Assembly: GCF_003076635.1 (NCBI RefSeq)
Contig: NZ_QDKG01000006.1
Span: 1 to 64,000 of the forward strand
DNA: 64,000 bases
Direction of reading: 5' to 3'
DNA from: Sphingobacterium corticibacter
GTDB taxonomy: Bacteria > Bacteroidota > Bacteroidia > Sphingobacteriales > Sphingobacteriaceae
Below the pieces are notes generated by a model that was not told the DNA's origin, searched no databases, and saw only the letters and a program-made list of their open reading frames with translations. Made by a program: the position numbers and the translations under genes. Of this stretch, positions 18,885 to 26,150 are shown piece by piece (within the stretch, counting starts at the first letter, position 1; each line of letters opens with the position of its first letter).

Positions 18885-20063
18885 TTAATGGTATACAAAT
18901 TCGCCGTAAGGCGACTGAATAGTTACCTGTTTTTTGTCAGCTGCTTCTACACGTCCGATGATCTGCGCATCGATATCAAAAGATTTAGAGATCGCAATAA
19001 TATCAGCGGCTAACTCCTGTGGAACGTACAACTCCATGCGATGCCCCATGTTGAAGACTTTATACATTTCTTGCCAATCCGTGCCCGATTCTTTCTGAAT
19101 CAGGTCAAAAAGTGGTGGAATAGGGAATAAGTTATCTTTAATCACGTGTACATTATCTACGAAGTGTAATACTTTCGTTTGTGCACCACCAGAGCAGTGC
19201 ACCATCCCGTGGATTTGTGCACGATGCTGATCCAATATCTTTTTGATCACTGGCGCATACGTGCGGGTTGGCGACAAGACCAATTGTCCGGCCGTAACCT
19301 CTTCACCATCACCAATAGCAATTTTGTCGGTTAATGAACGACTGCCGCTAAATACTAACTCGTAAGGAACAGCAGGGTCAAAGCTTTCTGCATATCTCTC
19401 TGCGATAGCTTTATTAAACACATCGTGGCGTGCCGAAGTCAATCCGTTCGATCCCATGCCGCCGTTATAAGCTGATTCATAGCTTGCTTTGCCATAAGAA
19501 GCCAAACCAACGATCACGTCGCCTGCTTGGATGGTGTGATTGGAGATTACCTCTTCGCGCTTCATGCGGCAGGTTACGGTGCTATCTACGATGATCGTGC
19601 GTACGATATCGCCCACATCAGCTGTTTCGCCACCAGTAGAATAAATCCCGATGCCCATCTCACGCAATTCCGCCAGAATCTCTTCTGTACCGTTGATGAT
19701 CTCGGCAATCACTTCACCGGGAATCAGGTTTTTGTTACGCCCTATAGTCGACGAAAGCAAAATATTATCCGTGGCGCCCACGCACAACAAATCATCCAAG
19801 TTCATGATGATCGCATCTTGCGCTATTCCGCGCCATACGGATGTATCGCCAGTTTCTTTCCAATACACATACGCCAACGAAGATTTGGTGCCCGCACCAT
19901 CCGCATGCATGATATTGCACCAGTCTGCATCACCGCCCAAGATATCAGGAATGATTTTGCAGAAAGCCTGCGGATAGAGTCCTTTATCAATGTTTTTGAT
20001 CGCATTGTGTACGTCCTCTTTTCCGGCCGAGACACCTCGTTGATTGTATTTTAAGTCTGACAT
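18885..20063 (-). CDS. purM: Phosphoribosylformylglycinamidine cyclo-ligase (AIR synthetase)
   Basis: A 392-residue purine-biosynthesis enzyme that closes FGAM to AIR using ATP. Family marks are the glycine-rich GGDADWCNIMHADGAGTKS, DDLLCVGA, GGETADVGD and VHCSGGAQTKVLHF. It has the length of the longer Bacteroidota form. The ATG at 20063 is chosen because it starts at MSDLKYNQRG; the reading frame stays open 17 codons further up, but that stretch does not fit the family. It follows purH by 123 bases. Confidence 0.93.
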   Translation of the reverse strand: MSDLKYNQRGVSAGKEDVHNAIKNIDKGLYPQAFCKIIPDILGGDADWCNIMHADGAGTKSSLAYVYWKETGDTSVWRGIAQDAIIMNLDDLLCVGATDNILLSSTIGRNKNLIPGEVIAEIINGTEEILAELREMGIGIYSTGGETADVGDIVRTIIVDSTVTCRMKREEVISNHTIQAGDVIVGLASYGKASYESAYNGGMGSNGLTSARHDVFNKAIAERYAESFDPAVPYELVFSGSRSLTDKIAIGDGEEVTAGQLVLSPTRTYAPVIKKILDQHRAQIHGMVHCSGGAQTKVLHFVDNVHVIKDNLFPIPPLFDLIQKESGTDWQEMYKVFNMGHRMELYVPQELAADIIAISKSFDIDAQIIGRVEAADKKQVTIQSPYGEFVYH

Positions 20064-20186
20064 GTTAGCGCAAAAATAGGGAATTGGAAAGGAAAAAGTG
20101 AAATACCGAGTCACTAAAAACAGTACTAAACAAAAATCCCTTCCGGTTGAAGGAAGGGATTTGTATTTATCTACTATAAATGATCA

Positions 20187-21713
20187 TTAGTGTTTGAAAT
20201 GACGCACACCGGTGATCACCATCGCTAAGCCCTTTTCGTTTGCCATATCGATAGAAAGTTGATCTTTGATCGAGCCGCCCGGTTGTAATACCGCTGCTAC
20301 ACCATTTTCACCAGCAATCTCCACACAATCTGGGAAAGGGAAGAAGGCATCCGATGCCATCGCGCTATCTTTAATATCAAAGCCAAAAGCTTTTGCTTTT
20401 TCGATCGCTTGCTTTAAGGCATCTACGCGTGACGTTTGGCCTACGCCAGAAGCGATCAAGGTATTGTCTTTCGCAAATACAATCGTATTCGATTTCGTAT
20501 GTTTCACGATCTTGTTCGCGAAGTATAGATCGGCTAATTGCGCTTCGGTTGGTTGTTTTTCCGTTACCGTCGTCATCAAATCAGGACCTTCTACGGTGTT
20601 GTCTTTATCTTGTAAAATCACCCCATTCAACAAAGTTTTGAATTGTTGCTCTGGCAATTTTACTTCGTTGCGTTTCAAGATAATACGATTTTTCTTCGCT
20701 GTTAAGATCTCGACTGCATCTTGATCATATGCTGGTGCGATCAACACTTCAAAAAACAATTGATTGATTTCTGTTGCTGTTGCCGCGTCGACAGTTGCAT
20801 TCGTAATGAGTACACCACCAAAAGCTGAAACTGGATCGCAAGCCAATGCCGCCGTCCAAGCTTCTTTCACCGTTGAGCGAGAAGCTACACCACATGCATT
20901 TGTATGTTTCAAGATTGCAAATGTAGGATCTTCAAACTCATCGATAATTGCTACCGCCGCATCTACGTCTACCAGATTATTGTAAGAAAGCTCTTTACCA
21001 TTTAATTTGTCGAACATCTTGTCCAAATCACCGTAGAATACCCCTTGCTGATGTGGATTCTCACCGTAGCGAAGTACTTGACTTTGCTGTGCAGATTGTT
21101 TGAATACTGGAAGTGGATCTTCTTGGTTGAAATAATTGAAGATCGCGGTATCGTAATGCGATGAAGTATTGAAAGCACGCTTCGCGAATGATTTACGTTG
21201 CTCCAAAGTGGTTACGCCAGCTTGTGCAGCTAGGATTTCTTCTAATTCTTTGTAGTCATTCTTCGAAGAAATAATCACCACGTCGTTGAAGTTCTTTGCG
21301 GCAGCGCGAATCAAAGAAATACCACCAATATCAATCTTTTCAATGATATCTTCTTCCGAAGCACCAGAGGCTAGTGTTTCTTCGAATGGATACAAATCCA
21401 CAATCACCAAGTCAATTTCAGGAATTTCGTACTGTTCCAACTGCTCTTTGTCGCTATCCAATGGACGACGAGAAAGAATTCCGCCGAATACTTTTGGATG
21501 CAAAGTCTTTACGCGACCACCCAAGATAGATGGATACGAAGTTAGGTCTTCTACGCGTTCTACTCCAATACCTAGATCTTTAATAAAAGATTCGGTACCA
21601 CCTGTAGAATAGAAGGTAACTCCATATTTGTTCAATAATTCAATAAGAGGGGCCAATCCGTCTTTGTAATAAACGGAAACCAAGGCATTTTTAATCTTTA
21701 CGGCGTGGTTCAT
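20187..21713 (-). CDS. purH: Bifunctional AICAR formyltransferase / IMP cyclohydrolase
   Basis: A 508-residue enzyme for the last two steps of IMP synthesis. The N-terminal methylglyoxal-synthase-like cyclohydrolase domain (about 1-190) shows STGGTESFIKDLG and ILGGRVKTLHP. The C-terminal formyltransferase domain shows RYGENPHQQG, LKHTNACGVA and ASDAFFPFPD. The usual length is about 510. The start at 21713 (MNHAVKIKNAL) is preferred over an in-frame ATG 11 codons upstream because it matches the family's N terminus. Confidence 0.95.
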   Translation of the reverse strand: MNHAVKIKNALVSVYYKDGLAPLIELLNKYGVTFYSTGGTESFIKDLGIGVERVEDLTSYPSILGGRVKTLHPKVFGGILSRRPLDSDKEQLEQYEIPEIDLVIVDLYPFEETLASGASEEDIIEKIDIGGISLIRAAAKNFNDVVIISSKNDYKELEEILAAQAGVTTLEQRKSFAKRAFNTSSHYDTAIFNYFNQEDPLPVFKQSAQQSQVLRYGENPHQQGVFYGDLDKMFDKLNGKELSYNNLVDVDAAVAIIDEFEDPTFAILKHTNACGVASRSTVKEAWTAALACDPVSAFGGVLITNATVDAATATEINQLFFEVLIAPAYDQDAVEILTAKKNRIILKRNEVKLPEQQFKTLLNGVILQDKDNTVEGPDLMTTVTEKQPTEAQLADLYFANKIVKHTKSNTIVFAKDNTLIASGVGQTSRVDALKQAIEKAKAFGFDIKDSAMASDAFFPFPDCVEIAGENGVAAVLQPGGSIKDQLSIDMANEKGLAMVITGVRHFKH

Positions 21714-21758
21714 TATCTTCTGCTTATGAAGCCGCAAAGGTAGCAATAAATGAACTAT

Positions 21759-22334
21759 TTAGTTGTATTTCTTAAGCAAGTTTTCGATTACCTTTGGATA
21801 ATGCAGGTGCTCAAGTTGCTGTCCTTTAAATTTGATGATCTCCAAGGTATCGCCCGCATCCACCGCAAAACGCCCTTGATAAATGACTTCGCCTTCATCA
21901 AAATGCTCGTTGACAAAATGAATGGTGATGCCATGTTCCTTTTCCCCAGCTGCAAGAACGGCTTTATGCACGCGGTCGCCATACATGCCTTTACCGCCAA
22001 ACTTTGGCAAAAGAGCTGGGTGTATGTTAATAATTTTGTTGGGGAATGCCTGCAATAAATTTTCAGGCACTAACAAAAGAAAACCGGCTAGTATGACCAT
22101 ATCCACTTCCAACCGTTTTAATAGATCAACGATTTCATTGGTTTGATAGAATACCGTTTTATCAAAAATGTGCGAAGGGATCTCAAAATTATCCGCACGC
22201 TGTAAAACGTAAGCATCTGGATTGTTACTCAATACGATGGCTACCTCAGCGAGGTCCGAATATTTGAAATGTTCCATGATTTTTTGAGCATTGGAACCTG
22301 ATCCTGAAGCAAAGATAGCGATACGTTTTTTCAC
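21759..22334 (-). CDS. purN: Phosphoribosylglycinamide formyltransferase (GAR transformylase)
   Basis: A 191-residue folate-dependent enzyme that formylates GAR in purine synthesis. It begins with the family motif KRIAIFASGSGSNAQKI, and the catalytic region NIHPALLPKFGGKGMYG and HFVNEHFDEGEVI are in place. It is the first gene of the minus-strand run purN-purH-purM-rimB-like-rimK, 45 bases ahead of purH. Confidence 0.95.
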   Translation of the reverse strand: MKKRIAIFASGSGSNAQKIMEHFKYSDLAEVAIVLSNNPDAYVLQRADNFEIPSHIFDKTVFYQTNEIVDLLKRLEVDMVILAGFLLLVPENLLQAFPNKIINIHPALLPKFGGKGMYGDRVHKAVLAAGEKEHGITIHFVNEHFDEGEVIYQGRFAVDAGDTLEIIKFKGQQLEHLHYPKVIENLLKKYN

Positions 22335-22374
22335 AAATAATGATTTTTGATAGTGTCAGTAGCCTTTTTACACT

Positions 22375-22382
22375 CAAATATA
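22375..22382 (-). promoter_or_regulatory. Candidate -7 box of the purN operon
   Basis: Read on the minus strand, TATATTTG matches TAnnTTTG exactly, 41 bases before the purN start. A -33 element at the right distance is not clear. Confidence 0.4.
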
Positions 22383-22514
22383 ACACATTTTCGGCCCAAA
22401 AACCCTATATCTTCTATTAATAAAGCGTTATGTCGGGGCAAAGAATAGAATTACAGTAGCTTTTTTATATTCTTGTTATTTAGAAAATTAAACTATATGA
22501 TAGGTCTTAATGTC

Positions 22515-22545
22515 TTTACTTCATTGCTTAATTGTAGTATATTTG
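22515..22545 (+). promoter_or_regulatory. Promoter of the MACPF lipoprotein gene
   Basis: A perfect -7 box TATATTTG (22538-22545) is preceded by TTTA at 22515-22518 with a 19-base spacer, one mismatch from the -33 TTTG. The implied leader to the ATG at 22572 is about 20 bases. Confidence 0.5.
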
Positions 22546-22571
22546 AAAGGAAATCCACAAACTGACTAGCG

Positions 22572-23642
22572 ATGATTACCAAGCAAATGAGATTATTATT
22601 TTTAGCTTTTTTATGTGTTAATGTTTTGTTCTCTGCGTGTTCAGACAAGGATAGCTTAGCCATTGATAATACCGAAGAAGATTCCTATAAAACGGGCATT
22701 GATCTATCCGTATCGCATACCTTAACGTGGGAGCGTCCTTGGGCAGATGAGGAATTTTTGATGTTGGGCTATGGTTACGATGCCACTGGTAAATTTGCAC
22801 ATCCTTCGTCTGTACGTGCCAAGGTTATTGATTTGAACCAATTGGATGAATCTCGTATTGGAGTAAATCGATCAACGAGTAATGGTCCTACGCCTATCTT
22901 GACAGGATCATTAGAAGAGTTTGTTCGTGTAAAAGGAGCTCAGGCGAATTTTAACCAAGATGAACTGTCTAAGTATAAAAACTTATTTCGAGGATCTTTT
23001 GCCGATAAATTTGCTGCTGATAAAACTCATTATCCTAATCTGCAATATACATATGCTTATGTATCGCAGCAAATAGTGATGCGTACCGTCTATTTTGATA
23101 CATATCATTTTGATGGAATCAGTTCAGAGCAATTAGATGCTTATGTTTCTCCTCAATTCAGACAAGACATCCTCCAGATGTCTGCGGATGATATTATCAT
23201 CAAATATGGAACCCATGTGTTACAGTATGCCGTATTAGGCAAGCGCGCGGATTACCTGTACCGTCATTCTCCTTACGAATCGCACGATGCGCAGTATTGG
23301 TTCACACGCCGCATTCGCGAAAACTTCAATATATCTCCGGGAATTGGTGTATGGCCGAATAATGCTGATGCCGAAAGTCCCGCTAAAGAAAATCTATATG
23401 TAGAAGTCGTGGATAATACAAGACCGGAGCATAATGCCTGGATGATAGATGTGACGAATTATAGTGGATCACCTATTGAATATGATAGATTTTATGGTGA
23501 GAATAACTTGGATGAAGCTACGTTGATCGATATTAGATTTGGTATGGGGAGACCAGGTATTATTCCAATTTATGAATTTGTTAGTGATCCATTGAAAAAG
23601 CAAGAAATCAAAACAGCTGTAGATAAATATCTTTCAGAGTAA
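22572..23642 (+). CDS. MACPF-domain lipoprotein (pore-forming protein family)
   Basis: A 356-residue lipoprotein (LFSAC, C23) with an acidic stretch after the cysteine (SDKDS) that fits surface export. Residues Y212-H215 and beyond read YGTHVLQYAVLGKR, close to the membrane-attack-complex/perforin signature (Y/W-G-T-H followed by a short spacer and glycine). Bacteroidales lipoproteins with this domain include the antimicrobial BSAP proteins, which kill related strains, and BT_3439-type proteins of unknown role. Antagonism of other bacteria is possible here but not shown. At 356 residues it is at the short end for such proteins and may lack a C-terminal domain. It stands alone with its own promoter between the purN operon and a convergent VOC gene. 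No obvious immunity gene is adjacent. Confidence 0.72.
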   Translation: MITKQMRLLFLAFLCVNVLFSACSDKDSLAIDNTEEDSYKTGIDLSVSHTLTWERPWADEEFLMLGYGYDATGKFAHPSSVRAKVIDLNQLDESRIGVNRSTSNGPTPILTGSLEEFVRVKGAQANFNQDELSKYKNLFRGSFADKFAADKTHYPNLQYTYAYVSQQIVMRTVYFDTYHFDGISSEQLDAYVSPQFRQDILQMSADDIIIKYGTHVLQYAVLGKRADYLYRHSPYESHDAQYWFTRRIRENFNISPGIGVWPNNADAESPAKENLYVEVVDNTRPEHNAWMIDVTNYSGSPIEYDRFYGENNLDEATLIDIRFGMGRPGIIPIYEFVSDPLKKQEIKTAVDKYLSE

Positions 23643-23749
23643 TCTTGACCACGATAGCAGTTGTTTTATAAATGTGTGGTTGTAGAAAATAAAACACTCG
23701 GAATTTTTGCTTTAAGATCCTTTTATAGCCGAATTATTGATGATATAAA

Positions 23750-24133
23750 TTAGGAAGTGATTAACTGCTTGAGCGCAATGCGATTTCCTTCAGAATCACT
23801 TATTTCTGCGATCGCATAACCTAAATCCGTATTGATGGTCTTTGGATACAAAATTTCGCTGTCGAACTTTCGGGCTCTTTCTAGCGTTTGCTCGATATCG
23901 TTTGTGTAAAAATAGAGTATTACACCATCTTTCGTCGGTTTATACACGTCACCTTTCACTAATGATCCCGAGGCACCACCTTGATTGCTATGAAAAGGGA
24001 AGTGTGCCATTTCATAACCATCGAGCACTTCTCTTTCTAATACACAGTCGAGCACCGTTTGATAAAAATCAATCGCCCTATCCATATCTAGTACAGGGAT
24101 TTCAATGTAAATGATCGGATTGGATGTTTTCAT
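23750..24133 (-). CDS. VOC-family (glyoxalase/bleomycin-resistance-like) protein
   Basis: A 127-residue single-domain protein of the vicinal-oxygen-chelate superfamily. It begins IIYIEIPVLDMDRAIDFYQTVL, the typical start, and ends ISDSEGNRIALKQ, the typical metal-site segment. Members include glyoxalases, dioxygenases and resistance proteins, and the substrate cannot be predicted. The start at 24133 (MKTSNPI) is chosen because the domain begins right after it; the frame stays open 17 codons further up. Confidence 0.85.
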   Translation of the reverse strand: MKTSNPIIYIEIPVLDMDRAIDFYQTVLDCVLEREVLDGYEMAHFPFHSNQGGASGSLVKGDVYKPTKDGVILYFYTNDIEQTLERARKFDSEILYPKTINTDLGYAIAEISDSEGNRIALKQLITS

Positions 24134-24272
24134 ATGCAGAATAAAAATCGTCTGTTTCTTTATGGATTTAAATGGGCACAACATGTAAATTTACATTTTT
24201 ATGCGCCAAATGTCTTTTTAGTACCAAAAACTCTTTACATTACGTTGTATAGCATACTACAGTATTCAACTT

Positions 24273-25310
24273 ATGATTGCAAATTTCCTGAGGAATTATT
24301 ACGTCCACATATTTGTGTGGTTTATGATATTTACGTTGCCATTCGTAAATTATCTGTACGAACCGGAGAAAATGCGGGATTTTGATCCCTATTTTCTCAA
24401 ATCTCATACGGTGAATGTCTGTTTCCTATGTGCGAGCTTCTATTTGCTCAGTAAATACATCGCTCCAAAGTTTTTCTTCCATCAGCGCGGCAAATTTACC
24501 CTGTTTACCATTGCGGGTTTGCTGTGTTATATCGTCATTAATTACTTATTAATAGCTCATAATCCGAATGGTGATTTTGCTAAGATGGAGCGAGAGGGAT
24601 TAGTAGTCGTCAGACTATTTGTCGCTCCGAGTATTCTTTACTTCCTATGTGTCATCATTGGCAATATGCTGTTCTTTTATAATGAACAAGACCGACAAAA
24701 AGAGCTTAACAAGCAGATACAATTACAGAAAACCACCGCTGAGCTTAACCTATTGAAACTACAGATCAGCCCGCACTTCCTATTCAATACGCTCAACAAT
24801 ATCCGCTGGCAAGTACGCAAACAACCGCACGAATCCGAAGATTCTATTTTTAAACTGTCGGAAATACTGCGGTATATTCTCTATGATGTAGGCGATAATA
24901 AAGTGGCCCTGAACATGGAGATTCAGCATATCAAAAATTTCATGGAGCTACAGAAATTACGCTTCCCAGTCGAAGGTCGTGTCGAACTATCCGTCGCGCC
25001 AGATCTCCAAAATCATTTGATCCATCCACTGCTTTTTATTCATTTTATAGAGAACGCCTTCAAATTTGGCGTAGATAGCGAAACACCGCCGGATATCTAT
25101 TTCCTTTTCGAAACCACGCCAGAAGGGATTATCTTTCAGTCCAGAAATAAAGTTTTAATAGAAGCTAGTCGAGAAGATAATACCGGTATTGGCTTGAGTA
25201 ATGTCAAACGGCGACTAGAACTGCTATATCCGGATAAACATGAACTATTGATCTCGAAAGAGCGTGGTTTTTTCAATGTATCACTTCATATTACGTGCCA
25301 TGGTAATTAA
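24273..25310 (+). CDS. LytS/YehU-type sensor histidine kinase
   Basis: A 345-residue inner-membrane kinase with four predicted membrane helices in residues 1-135, a short coiled segment (140-160), and the His-kinase domain of the LytS type. The phospho-accepting H168 is in LQISPHFLFNTLNN, the N-box in HFIENAFKFG, and the G-box in GIGLSNVKRRL. Its stop overlaps the start of the response-regulator gene by 11 bases, so the two are translationally linked and form one two-component system. The signal is unknown. Confidence 0.93.
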   Translation: MIANFLRNYYVHIFVWFMIFTLPFVNYLYEPEKMRDFDPYFLKSHTVNVCFLCASFYLLSKYIAPKFFFHQRGKFTLFTIAGLLCYIVINYLLIAHNPNGDFAKMEREGLVVVRLFVAPSILYFLCVIIGNMLFFYNEQDRQKELNKQIQLQKTTAELNLLKLQISPHFLFNTLNNIRWQVRKQPHESEDSIFKLSEILRYILYDVGDNKVALNMEIQHIKNFMELQKLRFPVEGRVELSVAPDLQNHLIHPLLFIHFIENAFKFGVDSETPPDIYFLFETTPEGIIFQSRNKVLIEASREDNTGIGLSNVKRRLELLYPDKHELLISKERGFFNVSLHITCHGN

Positions 25311-25998
25311 ATGTATTTTAATAGACGACGAGCCGTTTGCACTGAACCTGTTGGAAGATGATTTATCCATGTTTCCAAATGTCGAAGTGTTAGCTAAGTT
25401 CACCAGCACATTACCCGTTCGGGAATATTTGCGAAACCACGAGGTAGATCTGATATTTACTGATATCCAGATGCCCGAGATATTAGGCACGCAATTTATC
25501 AGAAGCTTAGAAAATATTCCCTTAGTCATATTTACTACGGCTTACCATCAATATGCCGTCGAGGGTTTTGAATTAAATGTAGTCGATTACCTCACTAAGC
25601 CGATCCGTAAAGAGCGATTAGGAGTGGCATTGGATAAGGTGTCCGCTCGATTAGAACTGACGAAGAATAGTGCTCAAAGCCCTGTCAGCGATTATTTTAC
25701 CATTAACGTAGAATATCAAAAAGTCAAGATACTAGTGGATGATGTTAGCCATGTCGAAGGATTGAAAGATTATGTAAAGATTCATCTGGTGAATCGCGCA
25801 CAGCCACTCCTAACGCGGATGAATTTACGTGGCATGGCCGAGGTTTTATCCAATTTTTCTTTTCTACGGATTCACAATTCTTACATTGTAAATACCAGCA
25901 AGATTTCGACTATTCATAGCAGCAAATTATTCCTCGGAGAGGTGTCTTTGCCTATCGGCAAAAAATATGCTGAAGCTATCCGAAAGTTCAATTCCTGA
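25300..25998 (+). CDS. LytTR-family response regulator
   Basis: A 232-residue regulator. The receiver domain (1-120) has acidic residues D9-D10, phospho-acceptor D55 in IFTDIQMPE and the conserved lysine in YLTKPI. A LytTR DNA-binding domain covers about 135-232 (YFTINVEYQKVKILVDDV, FLRIHNSYIVN). The start at 25300 (MVIKCILIDDEP) is preferred over an in-frame ATG 12 codons upstream, which would push far into the kinase gene. It probably controls the outer-membrane protein gene that follows 152 bases downstream. Confidence 0.92.
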   Translation: MVIKCILIDDEPFALNLLEDDLSMFPNVEVLAKFTSTLPVREYLRNHEVDLIFTDIQMPEILGTQFIRSLENIPLVIFTTAYHQYAVEGFELNVVDYLTKPIRKERLGVALDKVSARLELTKNSAQSPVSDYFTINVEYQKVKILVDDVSHVEGLKDYVKIHLVNRAQPLLTRMNLRGMAEVLSNFSFLRIHNSYIVNTSKISTIHSSKLFLGEVSLPIGKKYAEAIRKFNS

Positions 25999-26150
25999 TC
26001 GGATGCGATGCATGTAGAGTTCAATCGTCTACAGATAATGGTCGTTTGTCTACAGTTTGTTGTAGAAGTTCGCGACGATGGTAATCTTTGTACCGTTTCC
26101 ATCCCCGCCCTTGGTGGGTTTATGGAAGAGCAGAGATTTTACCACACAAA

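Noticed and set aside
19527..20054. 175-codon open frame on the plus strand
   Set aside because: Antisense to purM; no family features.
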